Shown here: in pieces, positions 7,085 to 13,379 of the stretch
Numbering within the stretch: the first letter of the stretch is position 1
How the letters are laid out: every line of letters begins with the position of its first letter
The notes under the pieces: generated by a model
Told to the model about the DNA's origin: nothing
The model's input: only the letters and a program-made list of their open reading frames with translations
Databases searched by the model: none
Made by a program: the position numbers and the translations under genes
NCBI GenBank assembly: GCA_002424625.1
Contig: DIKR01000031.1
Coordinates: 1-17,800 of the forward strand
Direction: 5' to 3'
Length of the DNA stretch: 17,800 nucleotides
DNA from: Desulfuromonadaceae bacterium UBA5613
GTDB taxonomy: Bacteria; Desulfobacterota; Desulfuromonadia; Desulfuromonadales; UBA2197

Positions 7085-9133
7085 ATGACCGATTCCACCG
7101 ACTTTACCAGCCAGGACCGTATCGTACGGCTGCTCAAGATTGACCGCACCTCCCTGCCTCCTGACGGCGGCCCCGGTTTTAACCGCCTGATCTTTACCTC
7201 CAGCCCCTACCTGCTGCAGCATGCCGAAAATCCCGTCGGCTGGTATCCTTGGGGGGAGGAAGCCTTTGCCGCAGCGCGCGCCGCCGACAAACCGATTTTC
7301 CTTTCCATCGGCTACGCCACCTGTCACTGGTGCCACGTTATGGAGCACGAATCTTTCGAGGATGCCGAAGTCGCGGCGGTTCTCAAGCGCAGTTGCATCG
7401 CCATCAAGGTCGATCGCGAAGAACGCCCGGACATCGATGAACATTATATGCTGGCCGCACAATTACTAAGTGGCGGCGGCGGTTGGCCGCTTACGATCCT
7501 CATGACCGCCGACAAGGAAGCCTTCTTCGCTGCCACCTACCTGCCGAAACGTTCCCACGGTGGGCGTCTCGGCCTCATCGAACTGATGGAGCGCCTCAGC
7601 GAGCTCTGGGACAGCGAGCGCAGCAAGATCCTTGAAAATGGAGCGACACTGAATGCAGCCCTGCAGCAGCATTGCACCCCCGCGGCCGGCGATCTTCCCG
7701 ACGAAAAGATCCTCGAGACGGCGACCCGCCAGCTGACCGAGCTCTACGACCATCGCAATCACGGCTTCGGCGGCGCCCCGAAGTTCCCGATGCCGATCTA
7801 CCACCTCTTCCTCCTTCGCGCTTACCAACGCCACCGCCAGCCCGAACTGTGCCGCATCGTCACCGAGACGCTGACGGCGATGGCGGCCGGCGGCATCTAC
7901 GACCAGCTCGGCTTCGGTTTCCACCGCTACAGCGTCGATGCACAATGGCTCGTCCCCCACTTCGAAAAGATGCTCTACGATCAGGCCCTTATCGCCTTCG
8001 CCGCCTTCGAGACCTTTCAGAGCAGCGGCGAGCCGCGCCCCTTGCAGCTCGCCGGCGAGATCCTCACCTATGTGCTGCGCGATCTCGCCGCTCCGGCAGG
8101 GGGCTTTTATGCCGCCGAGGACGCCGACAGCGAGGGAGAGGAAGGGACCTTCTATCTCTGGGATCAGGCGGAGTTGATCGAACTCCTCGGCCCGACCGAA
8201 GGCGAAGGGGCGGGCCGCTATTGGGGGGTGACTCCGGGAGGGAACTTCGAGGGGCGCAATATCCTGCACCGTCCCGATGCCGCCAGCGATTGGCCGGCCG
8301 CTGCAAGCTGGCGGGAAAGATTGTTGCGGGAGCGCAGCCAGCGGCCGCGCCCCTTGCGTGATGAAAAGATCCTCAGCGGCTGGAACGGCCTGACCATCGC
8401 GGCCCTGGGGCGCGGCTTCGCCATCACCGGCAAGAAGGAGTGGCGCGCAGTTGCCGTGGCGGCGGTCGCTTCTATCCGCAGTCGTCTCGTCGATAGCCAC
8501 GGCCGTCTGCTGCGCAGCGCCCATGCCGGGGTCGCCGCCATCCCCGCCTTTCTCGAAGATTACGCCTTCTACGTCTGGGGATTGATTGAGCTTCATCAAG
8601 CGACCCTGCAGGAGGAGTTTCTCGACGATGCCCTGCAGCTGAGCCGGGAGATGCTCCGCCTCTTTGCCGCCCCGAATGGCGGCCTCTACAGCGTCGGCAG
8701 CGACGCCGACGATCTGCCGCTGCGCATGCAGAGTGCCGTTGACGGCGTCATCCCCTCCGGCCTTACTGTCGCCGCCCTCAACCTCCTGCGCCTCGGCGCC
8801 ATCTGCGAAGACGAGACGTTGAGCGCCGCCGGCGCCGGTATCCTCCGCTCGCAAATGGGGAGCATTCAACAGCAGCCCCTCTCGCACCTCTTCGCCCTCT
8901 GCGCCCTCGACTTTTTGCACGGCCCACCGCTGGAGATCACCCTGCACGGCGGCACCGCCGACCAACAAGACGCCATCGTTTACAGCTGCGCGCAGCGCTT
9001 TCTGCCAAATCTGGTGTTGCGGCGCGGCCGGCGCGAGGGAGAATTACAAATCAACGTCTGCACCGAAAGGAGCTGCCGACCACCTCTGGCTGATCTTGCC
9101 GGGCTGGAAGCGCTGCTGGATCAGCTCCGGTAG
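7085..9133 (+). CDS. Thioredoxin-domain protein of the DUF255/YyaL/SPATA20 family
   Basis: The 682-residue protein has an N-terminal thioredoxin-like domain (Thioredox_DsbH type, about residues 33-190) and a long helical (alpha/alpha) barrel region resembling N-acylglucosamine 2-epimerase and glycosidase folds (about 200-650). The family hallmark SPYLLQHAENPVGWYPW precedes GYATCHWCHVMEHESFED, with the paired cysteines C80 and C83. VDREERPDID and GGGGWPLTIL follow, then the conserved FGGAPKFPMP, WLVPHFEKMLYDQA, EDADSEGEEGTFYLWD and DEKILSGWNGLTI. No signal peptide is present, so it is cytosolic. The first 32 residues extend beyond the usual family start, but the ATG has GGGAGGAG upstream. The biological role of the family is not established. 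The last codons and stop lie within a palindromic repeat. Confidence 0.93.
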   Translation: MTDSTDFTSQDRIVRLLKIDRTSLPPDGGPGFNRLIFTSSPYLLQHAENPVGWYPWGEEAFAAARAADKPIFLSIGYATCHWCHVMEHESFEDAEVAAVLKRSCIAIKVDREERPDIDEHYMLAAQLLSGGGGWPLTILMTADKEAFFAATYLPKRSHGGRLGLIELMERLSELWDSERSKILENGATLNAALQQHCTPAAGDLPDEKILETATRQLTELYDHRNHGFGGAPKFPMPIYHLFLLRAYQRHRQPELCRIVTETLTAMAAGGIYDQLGFGFHRYSVDAQWLVPHFEKMLYDQALIAFAAFETFQSSGEPRPLQLAGEILTYVLRDLAAPAGGFYAAEDADSEGEEGTFYLWDQAELIELLGPTEGEGAGRYWGVTPGGNFEGRNILHRPDAASDWPAAASWRERLLRERSQRPRPLRDEKILSGWNGLTIAALGRGFAITGKKEWRAVAVAAVASIRSRLVDSHGRLLRSAHAGVAAIPAFLEDYAFYVWGLIELHQATLQEEFLDDALQLSREMLRLFAAPNGGLYSVGSDADDLPLRMQSAVDGVIPSGLTVAALNLLRLGAICEDETLSAAGAGILRSQMGSIQQQPLSHLFALCALDFLHGPPLEITLHGGTADQQDAIVYSCAQRFLPNLVLRRGRREGELQINVCTERSCRPPLADLAGLEALLDQLR

Positions 9134-9205
9134 GTCGCGTTACGCTTCACCAACGCGACATTTAAACCGTCGCGTTAAAGATCGTAACGCGACCTACGGA
9201 GCTGA
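9122..9205. repeat. REP/BIME-like double palindrome
   Basis: Outer arms 9122-9144 and 9183-9205 pair over 22 bp with a single bulged G. Nested inside are arms 9152-9159 and 9169-9176. The core AACGCGAC or its complement GTCGCGTT occurs four times (9134, 9152, 9169, 9186) in alternating orientation, so the element can fold as one long nested hairpin or two adjacent hairpins. This is the architecture of paired REP units (BIMEs). The unit GTAGGTCGCGTTACG overlaps the stop codon of the preceding gene, which supplies TAG from within the repeat. Confidence 0.75.
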
Positions 9206-9226
9206 CAATTCCGCCCCCCTCCGTCA

Positions 9227-9271
9227 AGCAAGAAGTCCCCGACGGCCAATGGCTGTCGGGGACTTCTTGCT
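9227..9271. terminator. Long hairpin between convergent genes, probable terminator
   Basis: Arms 9227-9247 and 9251-9271 pair over 21 bp with one G-T wobble around an AAT loop. The stem contains the AAGTCCCCGAC/GTCGGGGACTT pairing common in intrinsic terminators. It lies between the convergent thioredoxin-domain and YtxH genes. Neither side has a clear U-tract outside the stem, although the stem itself ends in CTTCTTGCT, so termination in either direction is likely but not certain. Confidence 0.55.
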
Positions 9272-9320
9272 GCATAACGGAATTTTTCATTGGACTAAAC
9301 TGCTGCGCCCGCCGTTGTCT

Positions 9321-9566
9321 CTAGATCCAGGCATCACCGCCATCATACTTATAGTCAGGACACTTGCTCTTGGGAGAGAGCCTGAATTTTGCTTCGCGGG
9401 CAAGGCGCTTGACTTTATCAGCGGGATCTTCGCTCAGATCGGCGAGCTTACCGCGCAGTTCACGCCCCGAGGTCGGGGCTAGCAACAGTACTGCCGAAGC
9501 ACCGATCACTGTGCCGGCAAGAAAGGCCATCATAGTAGCTGCAATCTGGTTATTATTCGTAGACAT
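9321..9566 (-). CDS. YtxH-domain small membrane protein
   Basis: The 81-residue protein has one membrane segment (about residues 8-30, with AATMMAFLAGTVIGASAVLLLAP) followed by the YtxH signature APTSGRELRGKL and a short charged helix. This is the standard arrangement of YtxH proteins, which are general-stress-associated in Bacillus but of unknown molecular role. The C-terminal tail SPKSKCPDYKYDGGDAWI is unusual in carrying a single cysteine and aromatic residues. The ATG has AAGGAA six bases upstream. It follows the response regulator gene on the same strand after 85 AT-rich nt, so it may be a separate unit. A weak TTGATT-N17-TAGAAA pair lies in that gap. Confidence 0.8.
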   Translation of the reverse strand: MSTNNNQIAATMMAFLAGTVIGASAVLLLAPTSGRELRGKLADLSEDPADKVKRLAREAKFRLSPKSKCPDYKYDGGDAWI

Positions 9567-9651
9567 GATAAATTCCTTATCTCCCGCACAAATTAAGTCT
9601 AGGATAAATCTCTTTTATTTCTACCACAGCAAACAGATGAAATCAAAAAAA

Positions 9652-10992
9652 TTACAAATCGTAACTCTTCATCTTTTCCCAAAGGTTTTTCCGGCTGATC
9701 CCCAGAATTGTGGCCGCCTCGGTTTTATTGCCGGCGGTTTTTTTCAGTGCCCGGAGGATGCACTCTTTTTCACTTTTTGCCACCACTCTGGCAAGATTTT
9801 CTTCGATTTCATCAGTTTCTGTCGCTAGCACTTCTCCACGTAATTCGAGCGGCAAATCCCAAACTTCAATCTTTGCCGTCGGAGCCAGCACCGAAATTCG
9901 CTCAAGCAAATTGCGTAACTCCCGGACATTGCCGGGATAGCGGTAGTTTTGCAGTGCCGTCGCCGCATCGTGAGACAGCGCGAAAGAAAGCCCGCGCTCA
10001 CGGCCGAACTCGCTGAGGAAGAAGTTGGCAAGTTCAAGAACATCAGCACTTCGTTCTCGTAAGGGAGGGATTTCAACCGGAATAACCTGCAGACGATAAA
10101 AGAGGTCTTCGCGAAAAGTCCCCTTTTTTACTTCCGCGGCCAAATCTTTGGCTGTAGCGCAAAGGACCCGGACATCAATAGGGATCGGTCGGGTTCCACC
10201 GACCCGCTCGATCTCTCTTTCCTGCAGAACCCGCAACAATTTGACTTGAAGCGCAAGGGGCATATCACCGATCTCATCAAGCAGAATAGTGCCGCGATCA
10301 GCCAGCTCAAACTTTCCGACCGTCATCTTTTCGGCACCGGTAAAGGCACCCTTCTCATGACCAAACAGTTCGGATTCCATCAAACCGGCAGGGATCGCAG
10401 CGCAGTTGATGCGCACGTAGGGCTTGTCCGCGCGCCGGCTTTCAAAGTGGATAGCGGCTGCAACCAACTCCTTGCCGGTGCCACTCTCTCCCTGAATCAG
10501 CACCGAGGAGTCAGAACTGGCAATTCTGCTGACCAGACTGAGCATCTTCTGCATCGGCGCGCTTGAGCCGATAATCGGTCGCCGCTTACCACCGCAGTGC
10601 TCCAGCGAAACACAGCGGGCCTTAACCTCCTGCATCTCAAGAATCCGCTTGATACGAAAACTCAGGTCATCAAGATCAAAAGGTTTCTGGATATAATCAA
10701 CCGCACCCTTTTTTAGACAGCGGATCGCCGTGTCGGCACTGCCGTGGGCGGTCATCATCACGACTTCTATGCGCGGAGCTAGCAGCTTCACCTCACCGAG
10801 CAGGGTTTCGCCATCCATCCCCGGCATGCGGATATCGGAAAGCATGAGCTGATAACTGTTTTTCTTGATCAGTTCCAACGCCTGCCCGCCGGTTGCGGCC
10901 GCATCAACCTGCCACCCCTGGGTGCGCAGGTGGTCGAGCACGGTGATGCGCATGATCTCTTCATCTTCGGCAACCAGAATACGTATGCTCAT
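9652..10992 (-). CDS. nrfR: NrfR-like sigma-54-dependent response regulator
   Basis: This NtrC-family activator has three complete domains in 446 residues. The receiver (1-120) has the acidic pocket ED/E near residues 9-11, phosphoacceptor D53 in LMLSDIRMPGMDG, T81 and K103. The AAA+ domain (about 140-370) has Walker A GESGTGKE (168-175), the sigma-54 contact loop GAFTGA (215-220), Walker B ILLDEIGD and the FREDLFYRL segment. The C-terminal Fis-type helix-turn-helix (about 405-446) ends GISRKNLWEKMKSYDL. It overlaps the kinase stop by 4 nt (ATGA). Its location next to nrfHA with a -24/-12 promoter and paired dyads suggests it activates nrfHA, as NrfR does in Desulfovibrio vulgaris. The family is certain; the symbol rests on context. 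Confidence 0.9.
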   Translation of the reverse strand: MSIRILVAEDEEIMRITVLDHLRTQGWQVDAAATGGQALELIKKNSYQLMLSDIRMPGMDGETLLGEVKLLAPRIEVVMMTAHGSADTAIRCLKKGAVDYIQKPFDLDDLSFRIKRILEMQEVKARCVSLEHCGGKRRPIIGSSAPMQKMLSLVSRIASSDSSVLIQGESGTGKELVAAAIHFESRRADKPYVRINCAAIPAGLMESELFGHEKGAFTGAEKMTVGKFELADRGTILLDEIGDMPLALQVKLLRVLQEREIERVGGTRPIPIDVRVLCATAKDLAAEVKKGTFREDLFYRLQVIPVEIPPLRERSADVLELANFFLSEFGRERGLSFALSHDAATALQNYRYPGNVRELRNLLERISVLAPTAKIEVWDLPLELRGEVLATETDEIEENLARVVAKSEKECILRALKKTAGNKTEAATILGISRKNLWEKMKSYDL

Positions 10993-12548
10993 GCTTGGCC
11001 CTCACTGAAATCTGCCGGGAGAGGAATGGATAGAGTAAAGATAGCGCCGGCTTGGGCGGCGTTTTCAGCTTTCAGTTCACCGCCCATCTGTTTGATCAAC
11101 GCGTAAGAGACGGATAGCCCCAGACCGGTTCCTTCGCCGACTTCTTTGGTGGTAAAGAAGGGCTCGAAAATTTTATCCAGATGCTCCGGGGCAATTCCCG
11201 GACCGTTGTCGGCGAGACTGATTGTCAAGCGCTCTTCACACAAACTACTGCAAACATATAAACGTCCACCGTTTTCACCGAGGGCCTGAACAGCGTTGCC
11301 GGTCAGGTTGATCATCACCTGCCGCAAAGCCTCCATGCCGACCCACAGCGGTCGGCCAATGCCGAGCTGGAGATCAACTTCGATGTTACGTCGGCCGATA
11401 CAAGTTAATTCCAGACACTCGCGAATCATCCCATCGACGTCGCCATGTTGCAGGATCAACGGTTCCCGGCGACCGATGTTTAGCAGTTGTTGCACCGTCC
11501 CTTTAATTCGTTCCACTCCCTGACCGAGGAGCTCCAGATAGCGCCGGATCAGCTCTGGCTGGTCCATACTGCGCTTCATTGTCTGGATGCAGTTCTGCAT
11601 CCCCCCTAAAGGATTGTTGATTTCGTGGGAAACACCTGCGACCAGCCGTCCAAGAGCGGCTTGTTTTTCGCTCTGAAAAACCTGCTCGCGACTGGCATCC
11701 AACTGCTGCTGGGAATCCTCCAGGCGTTCGCAGAGTTTACGAAAATGGCCAGAGAGAGTGCCGATTTCATCATTCGGGTCAACACATTTCGATTCACCGA
11801 ATTCGTTTCGCCCGGGGAATTGATCCATCTTCCCGGCAAGTATTTTCAGCCGCTTAACAACGAGGTTATCAAAGAGAAGAAAGATACTCAGGGAGACAAT
11901 GGCTATCGTTGTCAGGGCAATGTTGAGCAGCAATCGATTATTGCGCTTGATTTCGGCATAAGCCCAATCAATAGGGATCGAGACACTCATACCGCCGCGA
12001 ATATCGCCAACTTTTGTAGCGGCGTCAATGTGACACTTCAGGCACTGCAGATCGACTTTCAAAGGAGCCATGTAGCGCAAGCGATATTTTCCCGCGATCT
12101 TTTCGATCTCCACCCGGTCGGGAAGACCTTCGCTGAACTTCTGCAAACTGATACGTTCGAACTCATCAGGAATGTTGTCAGGATTCAACGGCCTCAAACT
12201 GGTGACGTTAAACTGTCCCATCCCCTCTCTGGCGGCGTAAATTGACAGCTCGCGGGTGACCATTGCCGGGTTGCGTTTGACCAGCCAGTTCCCCTGCTCA
12301 TCCTGTATCTGGCCCACAGGCAGAAAAGGATTCACTTCCATACCCGGCCTTTTGACCAGAAAGAGACCGTCATGGTCGGCAACCCACTGACGGGTGATGC
12401 GGATCTGGTCGAAAAGCATTCTTGCCTGATGCGTTGCCTGTTCAACGACTAACTCTTCCTGAAAGCTGGAGGTGCGATAGAAGGTCACCCCATAAGAGCA
12501 GGAAATAATCAGGGCGATCAGAATAATAAACCTGGTCTTTAGCTGCAT
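10989..12548 (-). CDS. nrfS: NrfS-like sensor histidine kinase with haem-c-type DUF3365 domain
   Basis: From ATG 12548 the kinase is 519 residues. TM1 is about residues 5-23, the periplasmic DUF3365/Tll0287-like domain about 25-203, TM2 about 206-226, then HAMP (227-280) and a short coiled coil. HisKA has phosphoacceptor H308 in VSHEINNPLGG. The ATPase domain has N418 in the N box, DNGPGIAP and GTGLGLS. The periplasmic domain carries CLKCH at 169-173, a c-type haem attachment motif, so the input is probably redox or a small ligand bound at haem. I prefer ATG 12548 (GAGG about six bases upstream) to TTG 12599, which would add residues before TM1. It is coupled to the regulator by a 4-nt overlap and diverges from nrfHA. 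The NrfS name follows from context. Confidence 0.88.
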   Translation of the reverse strand: MQLKTRFIILIALIISCSYGVTFYRTSSFQEELVVEQATHQARMLFDQIRITRQWVADHDGLFLVKRPGMEVNPFLPVGQIQDEQGNWLVKRNPAMVTRELSIYAAREGMGQFNVTSLRPLNPDNIPDEFERISLQKFSEGLPDRVEIEKIAGKYRLRYMAPLKVDLQCLKCHIDAATKVGDIRGGMSVSIPIDWAYAEIKRNNRLLLNIALTTIAIVSLSIFLLFDNLVVKRLKILAGKMDQFPGRNEFGESKCVDPNDEIGTLSGHFRKLCERLEDSQQQLDASREQVFQSEKQAALGRLVAGVSHEINNPLGGMQNCIQTMKRSMDQPELIRRYLELLGQGVERIKGTVQQLLNIGRREPLILQHGDVDGMIRECLELTCIGRRNIEVDLQLGIGRPLWVGMEALRQVMINLTGNAVQALGENGGRLYVCSSLCEERLTISLADNGPGIAPEHLDKIFEPFFTTKEVGEGTGLGLSVSYALIKQMGGELKAENAAQAGAIFTLSIPLPADFSEGQA

Positions 12549-12579
12549 AACAACCTCGGCGCTCTTATCTGGGGGAACA

Positions 12580-12596
12580 GCTACCGAACGGTAACA
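12580..12596. promoter_or_regulatory. Regulator-binding dyad 1 (enhancer candidate)
   Basis: GCTACC-GAAC-GGTAACA contains the perfect dyad TACC-N4-GGTA. It repeats at 12614-12630 with only the central four bases different. The centre is about 120 bp upstream of the expected sigma-54 start for nrfHA, and it also lies in the leader of the divergent kinase gene, 32 nt from its ATG. It is a good candidate for binding by the Fis-type helix-turn-helix of the adjacent regulator. Confidence 0.7.
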
Positions 12597-12610
12597 CAAT
12601 ATACTTGCCA
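12595..12610 (-). promoter_or_regulatory. Possible promoter of the kinase-regulator operon
   Basis: Between the two dyads the minus strand reads TGGCAAGTATATTGTG. It can be read as a degenerate -24/-12 element (GG-N10-GT, with GT instead of GC). It also contains TATATT as a sigma-70 -10, with TTACCT 19 nt upstream inside dyad 2. Either would place the kinase promoter within the regulator sites and imply autoregulation. Neither match is strong. Confidence 0.25.
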
Positions 12611-12613
12611 GTG

Positions 12614-12630
12614 GCTACCACCAGGTAACA
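12614..12630. promoter_or_regulatory. Regulator-binding dyad 2 (enhancer candidate)
   Basis: GCTACC-ACCA-GGTAACA is the second copy of the same dyad in the same orientation, 34 bp centre to centre from the first (about three helical turns). Its centre is about 86 bp upstream of the expected nrfHA transcription start, a usual position for NtrC-type enhancer sites. Confidence 0.7.
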
Positions 12631-12681
12631 GATTATTCATAGAAAAATACATATCAGTCCGAAATAAAAGGTGTTTTTTTA

Positions 12682-12697
12682 TGGCATAACCGTTGCT
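12682..12697 (+). promoter_or_regulatory. Sigma-54 (-24/-12) promoter for nrfHA
   Basis: TGGCAT-N5-TTGCT has the invariant GG and GC separated by exactly ten bases, the spacing sigma-54 requires, with one departure from TGGCAC. A T-tract immediately precedes it. Transcription would begin near 12708, about 45 nt before the 31-codon ORF. Two dyads upstream and a sigma-54 activator gene next door make the call strong. Confidence 0.82.
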
Positions 12698-12752
12698 AAA
12701 TTAAAAAAGCACGGTACGGTATTAATTGACGCACATTTTGAGAGGAGGAGAC

Positions 12753-12848
12753 ATGAAATTTGATCAAGAAGGGGCAAAAAGGCGGTGGAAAGTTCCTGAA
12801 ACACCCAACGTCTCAGACAGTTGCCTATGGCAAGAGGAGACCCTATGA
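12753..12848 (+). CDS. 31-residue ORF upstream of and overlapping nrfH
   Basis: This ORF is too short for routine gene calling. ATG 12753 is preceded by a near-ideal Shine-Dalgarno (GAGGAGGAG, four bases from the ATG for the AGGAGG core). The product begins MKFDQEGAKRRWKVPE and ends WQEETL. It has two tryptophans, one cysteine, a basic N-terminal half and an acidic end, with no signal peptide or membrane segment. Its TGA overlaps the nrfH ATG as ATGA, and the nrfH Shine-Dalgarno lies inside it, which is the geometry of translational coupling. It may be a leader that tunes nrfH translation or a small cytosolic protein. I recognise no family. The strong ribosome site and overlap make translation likely; function is unknown. 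Confidence 0.6.
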   Translation: MKFDQEGAKRRWKVPETPNVSDSCLWQEETL

Positions 12849-13354
12849 AGTATGTAGCCATTTGTTCTGTTGTGCTGGTGATCAGCATGTTTGCCTATCT
12901 GGTGAGCGAATCGAAGATGCTCTCGTACCTGTCGAGTGATCCGAAGGTCTGTATCAACTGTCACACCATGAACACCCACTATGCAACCTGGCAGCATAGT
13001 TCCCACCGGGAGGTAGCGAGCTGTGTCGACTGTCACCTGCCGCGCGATTCTTTTGTTAAAAAAATGATTGCCAAGTCAAAAGATGGATTCAACCATTCGT
13101 TAGCGATGACTCTGGGCAATTACGGCTACAATCTGCGGGTGACAACTGATGCCGCCAAACGGATTCAGGCAAACTGCATCTCCTGTCATGGCAATATAAT
13201 TTCACAGATGCTGGATAACAGCCAACTGTATACGCTGGCTGACAGCAAGGTCCGGATGGGACGCCAGTGCTGGGACTGTCATCGTGAGGTGCCGCACGGA
13301 ACGACCCGCAACCTGACCACGACGCAAAATAACCTTGGCGTTAAAGAACTATAA
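12845..13354 (+). CDS. nrfH: NrfH, tetrahaem quinol dehydrogenase subunit of nitrite reductase
   Basis: NrfH is the NapC/NirT-family membrane anchor that oxidises menaquinol and passes electrons to NrfA in the periplasm. The 169-residue protein has one N-terminal membrane helix (about residues 4-20) and four haem motifs: CINCH (36-40), CVDCH (60-64), CISCH (111-115) and CWDCH (142-146). The CINCHTM segment supplies M42, matching the CxxCHxM haem 1 ligation known in Desulfovibrio NrfH. The start is ATG 12845, with AGAGGAG six bases upstream. The reading frame continues upstream to a TTG at 12821, but that would add eight polar residues before the membrane helix. It is separated from nrfA by 25 nt, forming the usual NrfHA complex. 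No cytochrome c maturation genes lie nearby. Confidence 0.95.
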   Translation: MKYVAICSVVLVISMFAYLVSESKMLSYLSSDPKVCINCHTMNTHYATWQHSSHREVASCVDCHLPRDSFVKKMIAKSKDGFNHSLAMTLGNYGYNLRVTTDAAKRIQANCISCHGNIISQMLDNSQLYTLADSKVRMGRQCWDCHREVPHGTTRNLTTTQNNLGVKEL

Positions 13355-13379
13355 AATATTCAATAAGGAGCTCTGACCC

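Noticed and set aside
7466..8968. Long minus-strand open frame (500 codons) opposite the thioredoxin-domain gene
   Set aside because: It lies wholly antisense to a gene with many conserved motifs, has low-complexity Gly/Glu/Ala composition and no recognisable domain. GC-rich codon bias on the true strand explains the open frame.
9122..9205. CRISPR-like appearance of repeated 8-bp units
   Set aside because: The copies alternate in orientation, spacers are under 15 nt and irregular, and no cas gene is present. It is a palindromic repeat element.
9652..9672. Small hairpin with T-tract at the end of the response regulator gene
   Set aside because: The TTAC-GATTT-GTAA stem is only 4 bp and AT-rich, overlapping the stop codon. 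It is too weak to call a terminator despite the following T run.
12549..12599. Upstream TTG start for the sensor kinase
   Set aside because: It adds 17 polar residues before the first membrane helix, lacks a Shine-Dalgarno and covers regulator dyad 1. ATG 12548 has GAGG at proper distance.
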